Assembly (NCBI GenBank): GCA_002794775.1
Contig: NBAY01000122.1
Location: 1 to 64,000 of the forward strand
Direction: 5' to 3'
Length of the DNA stretch: 64,000 nt
DNA from: Porodaedalea pini
Lineage: Eukaryota > Basidiomycota > Agaricomycetes > Hymenochaetales > Hymenochaetaceae
Shown here: piece by piece, positions 29,878-42,478 of the stretch
How the letters are laid out: every line of letters begins with the position of its first letter
Numbering within the stretch: position 1 is the stretch's first letter
Made by a program: the position numbers and the translations under genes
The notes under the pieces: model-generated
Seen by the model: only the letters and a program-made list of their open reading frames with translations
The model's database searches: none
Told to the model about the DNA's origin: nothing

Positions 29878-30056
29878 TTGGGCACAACTCGAGACCAGGT
29901 GTCCTTGGATGGTGGGCTTCAAGTTTCGCACCAAGAGCTCCAAGCGAGAATGCGACAGTGAGCAGAGGAGCAGTGATGAACATGATGACTGGAGTTGCAT
30001 GGCTCTGGAAAGTCATTGAGAAACAACTTGAAGTTTTGGAGAGTAGTTTGTCCTCC

Positions 30057-30063
30057 CTTTATA
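30057..30063 (-). promoter_or_regulatory. TATA box of SSP-3
   Basis: TATAAAG on the minus strand, about 72 bp upstream of the SSP-3 ATG. Confidence 0.6.
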
Positions 30064-31018
30064 CATTTGTTCTAGAGAGTCTAGAGCTGGTAAAATTTCT
30101 TTGTTGTATTAAAAAGTTACTGGAGTAAGTTGTCTAGGCTAGGTCTGGCAGAACAGAGGGCTGCTCGGTGCGATGAAAGTATTGAGAGATTACGCTGGGG
30201 CATTTTTCAATCATGGAGCCATGCAAGAAGCCTAGGGCCAGGGCTGAGACCTTGAGGGATGGATTTGTCTGGATGTGACTAGTCTGAGAAAGTGATGGTT
30301 TTAAAAGGTCTGCCTTTAATTCCATTCAAATAGTCCAGAGAGTAAACCCGATATTTGTAGTTTAAGGGAGAGGGTGGAATCCAAAAAGTAAGACACACTA
30401 CAGCCTTGTGAAATCAGTATTTGGAGTAAGAGGTGCGAAGAGCTTACAGCATATAGGAATCATATTGTTGGGTAGTCTACCGGAACCAGAACTGTGTACC
30501 TTTAGTTGGCCCTGTAAGACGGAGATGAACAGAAGCTCCGTGCTGCATCTTTCTTTCCCTGCGATAGCAGATCATGAACACCATAGCACTCTAGCTCTCT
30601 GGAACAGAGCATTTATGCCGAGAATCTTCACATAGAGAAGATGCTTGAAAATAGCATCAACTGCTCCGCTGCGGACGCAAACTCTAGTGTTCCAGGCACA
30701 TATTTTTAATACAATGTTAAATTGGACCTTCCGGTTGAGACCTGGACAATTTGGAAGCTATATGGGAGACGGAACAAAATGGCTTTACCAGAAGAAATTC
30801 AAGTTGATGATGCTGTATGTAGGTACCATGCGGCCAGAAGAGACTCGGAGATGCTGGGAGTCGCCGAATGAAGTTCCTTTGTCTTGATTTCAGAACAAAA
30901 TGCGTGTAGCTTCGAAATGTGTGTGGTTCATAACTATTGAGGACACTGACAGTACTGGTAGTCGGCGCAACTTTGAAAAAGAAGAAATCAGAAAAAGGAA
31001 AGGCCACCAGCAATGCAC
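30064..31018. other. Intergenic, original upstream region of NBS1 and SSP-3
   Basis: No gene was recognised. Before the LINE insertion this stretch lay directly upstream of the NBS1 promoter, as the target duplication at 31019-31029 shows. Confidence 0.5.
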
Positions 31019-32054
31019 GTGACTCGTGTTTTATAATTGTGCTGTCTCGCACCTAAGCTACTACAAAAACAAAACACTAAAAGAAACGGACGTAGTGCGT
31101 GAATAGGTGAGAACGAAATGTGTGGTACATAAGGTTGGGAAGGTTATATCAAAAATGAAGGTCTGAGGGGAGATCAGAGAAAAATGGCATGGGGTCAGGT
31201 GGGCGGCAATAGGAAAAGAAAGCGAATTGTAGTAAAAGCATGAAGTTGTTTGGTAGAAACCATTCCGAAAAATCAAGTGGTAAAGTGTCATGATGAAAGA
31301 ATTGTCTGCATATATGTGAAAAATAGGGACAAACATTAAGAATATGACAGACATCATGTTGAATACAAGACGGGTCAGGGCAATGGGCAATCAGGTAATG
31401 GTTATGCATGTCGAGAGCATTGAGGGCTAGCCCAACAGCTCTGGATTGAAGATTGTGTGCAATGCGCTTCTCTGATGGGAGTCAAAGGAACGACCGGAAC
31501 TGGTGACGTGGGTAGAGGGTGAAGGGCGCTGCGAGAATGCTGCGGTGACCTCTGAGGTTGAGCATGCAGTTTTTCCAGTTGGCAAGTAAATCAGCCATAA
31601 ACTGAGCGTTGATGTTAAGAAGGGTGTCCGGCACCATTTGGTGATGCACGGAATTGGCAGCTTGGGCCACGAGCTGGTCTGCTCAGGCATTGCCAGGGAG
31701 CCCCATATGAGAGGGTAGCCACTGGACTGTGATGGTCGATGAAGGGTGATGAGTGGCGAGGAAAATTCTGCAGTATCTGCAAAAGGCAATAATGAAGGAT
31801 GCGTGACGATAGTCATCCTCAAAAATTAATTGGGTGCAAGTCGCCAAGTCTGTGACGACGCACAGATAAATGGAGCTATGGCTGTTGGCGAACATGGAGG
31901 TGAAATGTGCAATGCCAGCGAGGAGAGCTTGTTGTTCTTCAAAGAGGATATTGGAGTGGGTGTGTGCCTCTGAAGAAAAGGATGCCAGTTCGAGTCAATT
32001 ATGCATAACGGAGTAACCGTGACCACCGGTGGGGATGCCGTCTGAGTCGATGAT

Positions 32055-32490
32055 TGTCAGCGACAGACTACGGGTACGCAAGGGGTAGCCGGGTCGCACG
32101 GAACTCAGTCAGAGGAGGAGGGAGAAGAGAGAGAGAACGGTGAGCCAGGGGAACTGACACAGCGCAGAGGTAAGGGGACAGCTTCTGGACGTAGCCAGGT
32201 AGAATTGACCAGGTCGAAACTAAGGGATAAGTACAGGAGGACTACCTACTTATATACCCTGCAGTGGCTGCGCACGGACCAGGGAATTAGCTACTACATA
32301 AAGATAGATGAAAGAATGTCGTGGAACTTCGTAGAACAATAGCGTCATAGTATCAGTCAGCAAATAATGACAGTGTGAGAAAGGGGCGTAATGGATATGA
32401 GTAAGTCAAAATAGGTGTGATTAGTAATGAGTGGATAAGATATGATAAGATAAGATAAGGGAATAAAATAATTAAAAAGCATCCATGACA
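32055..32490 (-). repeat. 3' LTR of the second gypsy family
   Basis: 436 bp. It contains TATATAAG (32256-32249) and, about 35 bases downstream, AGTTTCGACCT (32221-32211), the inferred RNA start. The polypurine tract AGGGGAGGG lies at its upstream edge (32494-32502). Confidence 0.9.
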
Positions 32491-32502
32491 TGACCCTCCC
32501 CT

Positions 32503-35500
32503 TCAAGGCGAGTGTCCCGATCGCCCTTGTTCCCTACCCTGGAACTTACTGGCCCACCACTGTGCCACTCCTTCCTGTCTCTCAGGCTCCATCATTTCAA
32601 ATACAGGTCGGAACTTCAGCTGTGACATCTCTAGGGTGTTGAGGGCGCGAGGAGCACTGGGAGTCGATTTATGAAATTCGTCAATGGCTTTTTGAGAGTT
32701 CGTCAAATTCTCAATTGGCTCCCAGGTGCGTTCTTCGTTCGGATACCCTTTCCAATGTACGAGGTATTTGAGCTTCCCTCGCACAAGTTTGGAGTCGACA
32801 ACCTTTTCGACCTCATATTCCGGCACATCATCAATGATCTCGGGCGGGGGTGGAGGATCTTGCTTTTGCGACGTATACTGCGGCTCGTGGTATGGGGAGA
32901 GGAGCACTTCATTGAAAACCGGATAGACTTTTTTCCATGTACGTGGAAGTTTAAGCCTATATGCTGACGTGCCGATTTTCTTTTCGACGATGAAAGGCCC
33001 ATAGCGTTTATCTCCCAGCTTCTTCATAGGACGATCTGTCTTTAAGTGAGTTCCTTCGAGCATGACCTTATCCCCAGGTTTATACTCGATGGATTCTCCC
33101 TTCGTCCTGTCATAGAAGCGCTTCATGGTTTCGGCTGCGTGCTTTAACGCCGATTCAGTTTCCTCCCTGATCTTGGCCATCCGGTCGGCAAACTGCTTGG
33201 TGGACTCATTGGTCGATTCGCGTCTAGGATTCGTGCCCTTATATGGGTGTCTCCCATGGTTGATGAAAAAGGGTGACGCTCCTGTCGACATTTGTTCTTT
33301 GTCATTATACGCGAATTCCGCTAGCGCAAGCCATTTCGCCCAGTCCGACTGATGGTGGTTAACAAAGAGACGAAGGTACTGTTCAATCTCTTGGTTTATC
33401 CGTTCTGTCTGACCATCTGTCTGTGGGTGATATGCCGTTGACGGGTTTCCCTTGATGCCCAGTAACCGGTATAGTTTGTTCATGAATTTGGACTCGAACT
33501 GTGATCCTCTGTCATGAATAAACTTGCACGGTATGCCGTGTAGCCTGAAGACATGATCTCGGTAGAGTCTCGCCATTCCTTCCGACGTTATGCTCACAGA
33601 GGTAGGGATCGCATGCACCTGTTTACTGAACCTGTCAACGAAGACACAGATTGCGTTATGCCCATTGGACTCGGGTAGTTCGCCAATCAGGTCTGCTGTG
33701 ACGATTTCCCAAGGACCTTTTGGGATCTCGTTCGGGTTCAGAGGATTATGCGGTTTCGCTCTGTGTGCCTTGGTACGTTGGCACGCATCACATCCCTTGA
33801 CATATATTCGAACATCTCGTTGGATTCCCGGCCACCAGTAGTTGCGTGTGATCAACTCATGGGTCTTGTAGCGTCCTGGGTGTCCTGTGAGCGTGCTGTC
33901 GTGATGGTTTCGAATGATGTCTTCTCGGAGTTTATGGTCTTTTGGCACGTAGATCCTGCCCTTCCACATCAACAACCCTTCTTCTTCATCCCATTCTCGT
34001 TCCTTCCGCTCTAACGCCTTCACAACTGCTCTGTCCCTGTTGTTTCGTACCCTTTTAATTCGTTTAACAAAGTCTGCATCCAGCGCTTCTAGCAGTGTTT
34101 CGTTTACAAATAGGTCCGGCTTGAGCAAAACGATGTCGATATTGTCATTCTCCCCCCTCTCATGATCCGCTTGTCTCGAGAGGAGGTCAGCCTTAGTCAT
34201 CAGGGCACCTGGTTTATGGAACAGTTTGAAGTCATAGTCTGCTAACTCCTGTAGCCATCTCGCTTGTCGGTGGTTAATCTTCTGGGGTTTTCAGAAATAC
34301 TGGAGGTTGAGGTGATCCGACCAGATTTCGAAGGTTTGCATTGCCCCTAGAAGATATTGTCGCCAGTCATCCAGTGCGCACATGATTGTGAACATCTCTT
34401 TGTCGTAGATTTCGTAGTTGCGCTCTGCTTGGCTAAGCGCTTGCGATCGGTATGTGATTGGATGCCACTTTCCGTCAATGAATTGGGACAGAATGGCGCC
34501 GTTAGCGAAATGCGACGAATCGGCCTCCACCCGAAATTGACCGTCATCAGTAGGTACTGTGAGTATGGGTTCTTCACAGAGCTTCTGCTTCAGACGTTCA
34601 AAGGCCTCCTGTTGCTCCACCTCCCACTTCCACTCTACATCTCCGGTCAACACTGTCAAGGGCTTCGCATAATGACTGAATGCTAGGATAAAGCGGCGGT
34701 AATAGTTGCAGAACCCAAGGAAAGACTGTAGTTCTTTCTTGTTCTTAGGCACTGGCCAATCTTTTACACCTGCCACTTTGGCTGGATCCATGCGAATCTG
34801 TCCGTTGCCAAGGATATGCCCAAGATAGTTCACGGTCTCTTGAGCGAAGCTGCACTTTTCTGGCTTTAAGAACAACTTGTTTGCTCGCAACACTTCCAGG
34901 ACTTGTCGGACGAGTTTGTCATGATGTTCGCGAGTTCGTGCGAAGATCAGAATGTCATCCATGTAGACTATGACGTGTCCATCATTGACGAGTTCTCGGA
35001 AGATCTTGTTCATGAATCCTTGGAAGGTTGCCGGTGAGTTTGTGAGACCAAAAAACATGACCGTTGGTTCGAATAGACCGCGGTTTGTCCTGAAGGTGGC
35101 TTTATGCTCGTCACCCTCTCGGATTCGAATGTTATTGTAACCCCAACGTATGTCAAGCTTCGTGAAGAATTTCGCCTGTTTTGTTTTGTCGATGAGCTCT
35201 TGGATTAGAGGTAACGGGTATTTGTTCTTAATCGTCATCTCGTTGAGCCGGCGATAATCCTGTATGGGGCGAAGCTTGCCATCCTTCTTTTTTATGAAGA
35301 AGAAGGGGGATGCCATCTCAGATTGAGAGTTACGAATACGGCCAGTTCTCAAGTTTTCGGTGAGGAATTCGTCCAGTGCCACCTGTTCGGATGGACTGAG
35401 CGGGTAGATTTTACAGTCAGAGAGCTTTGAACCCGGCTTGAGTTCAATAGCATGATCCCAAGGGCGTCTCTCTGGTAACTGATCAAATTCCTGTTCACTG

Positions 35501-36642
35501 AATACGTCCGCGAACTCTTTGACATAGTTTGGGACTTCCTCGAGCACCTGTTGTCTGACCTTCAGCACTTTTCTCGGATCGGACTTAATGTACCTGTCCC
35601 AATCGAAGAGGAAGAGCTGATCGCCGTCTTCAAGTTCCACCAAATCAAGGTTTTCGTCGGGGTCTGCATCAATGTCCTCTAGACTACGGATATAGCCGCA
35701 TACATCGGGGCATCGATTGAATTCGATCGTTGATTTTTGCCAGTCGATGTTGGGATTGTGCAGCTTTAACCATTCATGTCCGATGAACACATCTGTTTTC
35801 CCTAGATCTGTGACTGCGAAGTGGATGTGCTCTGAATGATCCTTAATTGTCATGCGCATTTCCACAAACTCTGTGATCGAGCCGTCCTTGTTGAGCGTGC
35901 CGTCAGCATTATAGACTCGGATTGGGATGGGTGTCTTTTTTGTCCTGATCTGATGCTTTTCGACGAAGGATCGGTTGATACACGAGCCAGTGCAGCCACT
36001 GTCCAGTAGGGCGTCTACCTTGAACTGGTTACCGGTGTCGGTCATTTGAAGGAGAATCGGTACCATGAGCTGTTGCCCCCGAGACCCTCTTACGAATCGT
36101 TTCGGACCCCTCAGGTCCCTAACAGCTGCCACGGCATCTGATTCTTCTAGCGCAATGATTTGATGCACCGTCTCTTCATTCGCTTCAGCATGCCTCTGCT
36201 GTTTCATCCACACTCGGAGAGTCGTTAAAGCACTTTCGAGTTTATCCTCTTTGAGACGCTGTACCACCCATGGGGTAGTAAAGGGGACAGGGCGATCTCT
36301 CCGGGACTTCCTCTCAGCTTGTTTCGACGAGTTTTCATTTTTCACGGATTTTGGTTCAGTTCCAGCCAAGGAAGAAATAGAATTAAAAGATTCGGAATAG
36401 GGTTTTACATGATTTTTTGACACAGGAGTAGAACAAGATGATGAGGCAGAAGTGTTGTTACATGTAGGCATATCTACACTACTAGCTACTGGTACAGGAA
36501 CAGAAGGAATATTTTTGCGAGTGACATTGCTTTTTACATTTTTTTGTTTTTTATCTAAATTATCTACAGAGTCCATAGAATTATCAAAAATGGCTGTTTG
36601 AAAAACCGAAACTGAACCTATCCCTGTCAGTGCCGTGTTCAC
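32503..36642 (-). pseudogene. pol of the second gypsy family (single nonsense codon)
   Basis: 1380 codons with one internal TGA at 34291-34293, inside RNase H. The frame is -1 relative to gag, and the gag TGA overlaps its first codons (GTGAAC). A serine-rich N-terminal extension is followed by protease (DALLDSGCTGSCIN), RT (KLDIRWGYNNIRI, FGLTNSPATFQ, VYMDDILIFA), RNase H (VEADSSHFANGAIL), integrase (HHDSTLTGHPG, GCDACQRTKAH, YHPQTDGQTERINQ) and a C-terminal chromodomain (EYEVEKVVDSKLVRGKLKYL, VHWKGYP). All catalytic motifs read as normal. The TGA lies where CGA (arginine) would fit. The stop at 32503 is just before the polypurine tract. Confidence 0.9.
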
Positions 36643-37724
36643 TGCTGGGGCTCCGCAAAATCCAACTCCTGCTCAAAGAGCACCTCCTCTTCTTCCTCCG
36701 CAAAGTCTGACTCCTTGAGCGTCGCGGTCTCGTCTGCCCAGACTTTTCTCTCTCGGGGTTCCATCCCCATCAACACAGCCCTTATCACCTTCTTCTGCAT
36801 TGGGCAATTCCTCTGTAGATGCCCAGATTCTTTGCAGTAGTAGCAGAGTCCTGCTTTCCTCAGCTCTTTGAGTGAGACGTCCATCGGCTTCCCCATGCCT
36901 CTGTATGTGACTCTGGTGGCATCGCGCCTTTCGGGGATTCTAGGTGCGAATGTCTGGGCAGGTTTTGGTGGGGGTGCCTGAGGTCTGGACGGGGCAGCGC
37001 GCATTTGTTCAATGGCTTTCATCTGACGTCTAGCGTTGTCAAATCAAATGGCTTTTTCTTGCCAGCCTTTGTACGTGGTTGGGACTGTGTCACTCATTTC
37101 GATCCGGTATACAATCTCTCTATCCAAGGCTTTCGTCAGTTTGTGGATGAGGGTGTCATCATTTTTGGCGTCATCGCTGTATCCTGCCACACGGCGATAG
37201 ATATCGAACTGCTGGAAGAATTGGTCGGCTGTGATGTCCCGGGTGTGTTTCCAGCTGTCCAATTTCTGCATGGCGTTCATGTGTTCGTTCGGATCTCCGA
37301 ACGCTTTCTCCAGTTGTTCGTTGAACTTCTGGTGACTGACGAGTGAAAAGATCAGATAGCCGTCCATTTTGATGCTTTCCAGGAAGTTCTGTGCCCAGAG
37401 TGCAGCCGAGCATTCCGTCATGAATGATAACACGAAAAGGAAGTAGTCCTTGTTGTTTACGAAGTCCTCTGCGTTAGCTTCAACGTAAAGGGTGATGGCA
37501 CGTTCGAACTTCTTATAGTCTTGCCCGTTGAATGCCTCGGGTTTGGTGATGTGTCTTCCTCCACTGCGGCTTGTTGGTGGAGGGACAGGTGCTGCTGCGG
37601 CTGCTGGCGTGGGGGTTGCTAGTAATCCCAGGCCATGTAGCGTGTTGATGATCTCCTGCATCATGTCGTTTGAGATCGTCGGAGTTCCGGCTGCTGGCGC
37701 GACTGGGGCTTGGGGTTCCGCCAT
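36639..37724 (-). pseudogene. gag of the second gypsy family (single nonsense codon)
   Basis: 362 codons. The alanine/proline-rich N-terminus precedes a retrotransposon gag core (KPEAFNGQDYKKFERAI, AALWAQNFLESI). TGA at 37044-37046 follows WQEKAI. The frame resumes with DVSLKELRKAGL and the zinc knuckle CYYCKESGHLQRNC. The C-terminus is acidic. Confidence 0.9.
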
Positions 37725-38566
37725 GATAGGCGATGGTGTTGGTGATGGGTGGGGTGGTTGGTGGGCTCCTAGCTCATCGTCTAGGCGTACTAGGTCGTCG
37801 TCGGTCAGTGGTGGTAGTTGTGCGAGGACAGCGTCGGCAGTGTCTTCTGGTGGTGTATTCCACCGCTGTGCCGCTGATCCAGACGGTCGAGCGTACGGGT
37901 GTGGAGCCAGCTCAAATCAGAAACAACACTGCCAGCCGACAGGTGGTGCGGACGCCTGCGGATCTGATTGAGCGCTGTAACAAAATTCCGGATGTGGTGG
38001 TCGACTTTCACTTGCTGATCAAACCCAGATCTTCCTCTGTGAAGACTCCAACGGGCACCAAGGGACCTTTCTGAAGATCACCCCCAAGGCCTGGTAGCTA
38101 CTCTCGAGTGGGTCGGACTCAACGTTACCCCCTCTCAAACAAGCGCTGGTTGATCGAATAGAAAGAGGACGGCGGGTTATGAAACGAGTGAGTTTAATAA
38201 TGAAGGTAAAGAATTAACAACGTATCGGCCTGATCGATGCACGTGAGATCGATCTGAGAACAGGTGTGGGTCGAAGCGATCGTAGTCGGGGTCGCAGTCC
38301 AAGTCGTCGGACGCGTCGGATAAGAATGTTGGTCTAGAGTTCGGGGTTACGGACAGGTAGTGGATGGTTTTGAGATTGTTGGACAAGATGGGGGTTGAGA
38401 GTGATGATGATAGATAGTAGGAAGAGTTCAATGGTGAGAGTGATTTGCAGGGTACAGGTAAAGGTGTAGATGGTAGCGCGGTAGAGAGATTGTTGTCGGT
38501 AGGAGATGCGAATGTTCAGAGCCAGCTTGGCGTCGGTGACTGAGAATGCGCAAGGCGGTAGGGGTA

Positions 38567-38577
38567 AGTTTCGACCT
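38567..38577 (-). promoter_or_regulatory. Self-priming type primer-binding site, second gypsy family
   Basis: Two bases inside the 5' LTR edge, the minus strand reads AGGTCGAAACT. It is exactly complementary to AGTTTCGACCT at the inferred RNA start in the 3' LTR (32221-32211). The 5' LTR copy has one C-to-T change. No tRNA-like TGG start is present. Confidence 0.65.
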
Positions 38578-38579
38578 TG

Positions 38580-39015
38580 TGTCAGCGACGGACTACGGGT
38601 ACGCAAGGGGTAGCCGGGTCGCATGGAACTCAGTCAGAGGAGGAGGGAGAAGAGAGAGAGAACGGTGAGCCAGGGGAACTGACACAGCGCAGAGGTAAGG
38701 GGACAGCTTCTGGACGTAGCCAGGTAGAATTGACCAGGTTGAAACTAAGGGATAAGTACAGGAGGACTACCTACTTATATACCCTGCAGTGGCTGCGCAC
38801 GGACCAGGGAATTAGCTACTACATAAAGATAGATGAAAGAATGTCGTGGAACTTCGTAGAACAATAGCGTCATAGTATCAGTCAGCAAATAATGACAGTG
38901 TGAGAAAGGGGCGTAATGGATATGAGTAAGTCAAAATAGGTGTGATTAGTAATGAGTGGATAAGATATGATAAGATAAGATAAGGGAATAAAATAATTAA
39001 AAAGCATCCATGACA
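38580..39015 (-). repeat. 5' LTR of the second gypsy family
   Basis: 436 bp, 433 positions identical to 32055-32490 by eye. Confidence 0.9.
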
Positions 39016-41075
39016 ATGATGGAGCCATCAGTAAATAAGAAATATTGGAAGGGAGAAGGATGGTTATAAAGGTTAAGAAAAGAATGATGAATGGAGCCGC
39101 TTTTGGCCTGTGTTGTTAATGGAAGAAGGGATAAACGAGAATGTAAGAGAGTAAATTGGGGATATAGAATTGATTGAGGAATAGAAATGGTTGCAGGGAG
39201 CTGAGAACGTAGTTCTGCCATCAGAGGTAAAGTAGGTTTGCAAAGGGAAATGTATGAGGAGATGAAGCATTTAGCTTGAAAAGAGACGACGAGGTCGATA
39301 GGAGGAATAGAAAGTAAGGATTCGGTGACATCTTTGTTGATGCTGCAAGATAGAATGTGAGAGAGAAAACGGTTTTGAACCGGCTGTAGGTGAGTAGAAA
39401 TAGAAGAGGATGGTGAAAATAGAAGCGCTCTGTATAGGGCAACTGATCAAATGAGATTGAAGTATAAAAGGCATTGATATTCGATATATGTGCCATGAGA
39501 AGAATGGAAAAGAAAGGAGCATTGATGTAAAGTAGAAAGGGCTTTATTGGCCTGGGATTGAAGGTGTAACATGGGGGTGAGGCAGTGGTGAAAAATTATG
39601 CCAAGTCAGGTAATACGAGTGTGGGGTTGGATAATGAGAGAAGGGGAGAGGGTAAGAGATGGTTGATGTTCTGGTTGAGTAGGAAAAGAAGAATGAGTGC
39701 ATGCGTTATAAGGAGTGAAGTGGATAAGTTCAATGGAATCTGGGTCGATAGAAAGGCCCAGAGATTGAAATTGAGAGGATAAGAAATGGAATTGGTTGCG
39801 AAGGCAAGTGATGTTGGTGCACATACTGATAGAACGCGAAGCGAGAAGATGGTCATCCATATATGCAAGAAGAGGACATTCAGAGGGAAATTGAAGTTGA
39901 TAGGTTTCGATAACAGGTGCAGAAGCGAAAACAGAAATAAGAGGGGAAAGGGGGGAGCCCTGGGGTACACCCCAATTTGGCTTGATGAAAACATCAGATG
40001 AAAAGGAATTGAATTGAAGAGAAATTGGCCGATTGTGAATCCAGTGTGAAAGGCAATGAATGAGGTTTGGAGAGACATGAGAACAGGTTAAATGATCAAT
40101 AAGAAGGGGGTGTGAAATGTTATCAAAGAAACCTTGAATGTCAATGGTAAGGACAGAGGTAAGAAGACGTTTTTTGTGAGGTTCGAAAGGACCGAGTTTA
40201 GGATCGGTCAATTGGGTGTTTTTAATGAGGGGTTTGAAGTTATTGAAGTGAAGAAGATCATAACAGGCAGTAAGGGAAGAAAGTGCCTTGTGGCAGCCAT
40301 GTTGTGAAGCGGGGATGAGATTGTTTTGTTCGAAAAAAGGTTGGAGACAGTTAAAAAGAATGCGTTCAAAAAGTTTGCCCATTGTGTCAACAAGGGCAAT
40401 GGGTCGAAATGATCTAGGAAGGGAGAAATCAGAGTGTTTGGGCTTCAGAATGAAAGTAACGATTGAGTGTTTGAATGAAGTAGGAAAATAGCCAAAAGAT
40501 AGGCATAAGGAGAAAAGTTGCATAAAGAAAGCCGTCTCCAATTGAATGAAAAGTTTTAAATGAAGATATGAGAGCGAATTAACGCCGGGGGATGAGTTAT
40601 CATCCGTGCTGGAGAGGGCACAGAGAAGTTCGTCAACCAAGACTGGCTCGATGCCAGTCAAGGGAGGGAGAGAGTAGGTTGCGCAGATTCCTGCCGCAAG
40701 CGGAGGGAAATACGTCGCACGAAAAAGGTCAGACTTTTCAGTCTTGTTGAATGTGTAGCGCCCAGAAGGGAGTTTAAGGGTGCCGATAGGGTATCGGCGG
40801 CATGCAGAACTGAGGTATTGGTGTTGCCATATTGAACTGTGATCAGATCGGTGGAGGTAATCCCCAAAGTATGCTGATTTGGTGGCAGCAAGGGAACGTC
40901 GGAGGTTTAGGTGGTTATGTTCAGAGGGTTCATCATGGAGAGCTCGGTAGTTGTGCTGACACTGTTCAGACCACCATGAATGTGGGCCGAAATATGTCTG
41001 GGGTTTGTGCTTCCGAAGGAAGCAAGCAGCGAAAAGAGAAAAGGAATTGTGAAAATCTGCGAGCTTGCGCTCTAG

Positions 41076-41476
41076 TGTTAGAGTACGACCACATACCCAA
41101 CAATCACTTAACCATCATACCCACATACAACGTGGGCAGAGGTCAAGTGACGTGGGAGAACAATAGCGGACGCTGTTCAGGCAACCACTATGCCCACAGA
41201 CACAAGAGTGAAGAGGGGAGGAGTCAAATGCACGAGCGTCACAGACGACATTGTCAAGGGTAAGCAGAGTAGATTAAACCAATACTGAGGTGAGGGACAA
41301 TACAGGTGAATGAGCTACCTATATACTCAGGACTTGTGTGACCTAACTACTATAACAAGGACGACATTCCTGGGAAATGGAACACGATGGAACATTGCAG
41401 AATGTGATGAGTAAGGAGTGGACGATGTCACCTGCAACCACATGCAAGGGTCACGTGATCGATGAGTTAGGTGACA
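41076..41476. repeat. Candidate solo LTR in LINE ORF2
   Basis: 401 bp starting TGTTAGAGTACG and ending TTAGGTGACA, flanked by TCTAG and TCAAG (4 of 5 matching). It breaks the LINE frame between the endonuclease and RT. A TATATAG lies on the minus strand inside. It matches no other LTR in the window. Confidence 0.55.
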
Positions 41477-42478
41477 TCAAGAAATGAGCAACATGGGGAA
41501 GAGTCCAGTGGGGAAGGGGGAAAGGGACATTGGCGTGGATGATGACGATGAAAGAAAAGGAGAAATGGATGTACACACTTGGGATCCTAACATCTAGCAG
41601 GTCAGGATCGCTGATTCCTGAAAGAGAAAAATCGAATAGGTTGGAATCGCAAAAAAGAGCGATTAGTGAAGGAACATCACATTTGCGAACAAGTCGTAAA
41701 GGGTGGGTGTCTGGAGGGGGAGAAAAAGAGAAGGGGAGGGAAAACAAGAGGGGAAGATGGTCCGAGCACGCCTCAAGTGAGGGATCACCAATAGAAAGAG
41801 ATTGTACAACGCAAGGAGTGATGTCTGGAGAACAAAAGACCAGATCTAAAGTGGAAGAGCCGTGAGGATAAAAGAAAGTTGGGGTATCAGGGGGGTTGCA
41901 TACAATGAGAGGATTAGAGTCAAGCCATTCAACGAAACGAGAAGTGGTGGAAAAATAATGACTAAGAGAAGGTGAAGACCAGGAAGGGGAATGTTGGTTG
42001 AAATCACTAACGAAAATATGGGGATCATTAGACGGAATTTGTGGAAAGGGGTCTTCAAACGAATGAGTTGAAGGAGAATTGTAAATGTTCCAGAGGGTTA
42101 ATGGGGGAAGAGTGTTTCCTCGACTAACTGAAATGACAACTTGAATCTGAGGATGTGAGAGATGTGGTAAGGACTGATAGAGATGGGCAATACGGGGATG
42201 AATGAAAGTTGCGCATCTAGGGCGTTGAGAAGAAAAGGAAGGGGGAAGGTAAGGAATGAAGGGGTCAGAATTCCACGTGGCAAATCCATGATCGCCATTT
42301 GGGTTGGATTTAGAAGGGGTAATGGTGCAAATAACAGGGATTTCCTGCAGACATATTATGTCGGGGCAAAAGGAGCCATGTTGGAAAAGTTCGCGGAACA
42401 GAATATCTGAGGTAGGTTCAGATTCATGAAGGTTAAGGGAAAGAAAGGTTAATTTGTCTGACATAATTAATATAGGGA

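Larger units (their letters stand above)
22389..29983 (-). pseudogene. Small secreted cysteine-rich protein (SSP-3), split by a gypsy element
   Basis: Start codon at 29983 (MFITAPLLTVAFSLGALGA signal peptide, then LELCP). The frame is cut at 29883 by the gypsy element 23059-29877 and its TSD, and resumes at 23058 with TAVLVN, FLCPND, ECK and ECQCSQP. After an intron (gtatgt to ccatcag) it continues SGSCASF, PDCNTLLANLQIVAEQS and YLTCAVEF. A second intron (gtttgt to caatttag) precedes NIEFCWDELQADLG and DDCIIPGG, up to about 22389, where a TAC/gt donor matches SSP-2. The interior looks intact, so the element insertion is the main lesion. The 3' end is not determined. Confidence 0.7.
32055..39015 (-). 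mobile_element. Second Ty3/gypsy chromovirus family, nearly intact, inside LINE ORF2
   Basis: 6961 bp with 436-bp LTRs (TGTCAGC...ATGACA on the plus strand) and perfect ATGAT duplications at 32050-32054 and 39016-39020. The LTRs differ at 3 of 436 positions by eye. Gag and pol are open apart from one TGA each. It is clearly distinct in sequence from the other gypsy family and is one of the younger insertions here. Confidence 0.95.
31061..42464 (-). pseudogene. LINE ORF2: endonuclease, reverse transcriptase, RNase H (interrupted)
   Basis: The frame starts at 42464 (MSDKLTFLSLNLHES). The APE endonuclease shows CLQEIP, SDFNQHSPSW and CSDHLPLLF. A 401-bp solo LTR (41076-41476) follows. RT (about 40661-39606) shows SSPGVNSLSY, NWGVPQGSPLSPLIS and AYMDDHLLAS. 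TGA at 39606-39608 interrupts the frame, then the gypsy element 32055-39015 splits RNase H right after FTDGSI. RNase H continues with VTDLATCTQL and QWLPSHMGLPGNA, followed by TGA near 31685 and a C-terminal Cys/His motif (CPDPSCIQHDVCH). Nonsense codons and insertions make it non-functional. The two sides of the solo LTR are also one frame apart. Confidence 0.85.
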
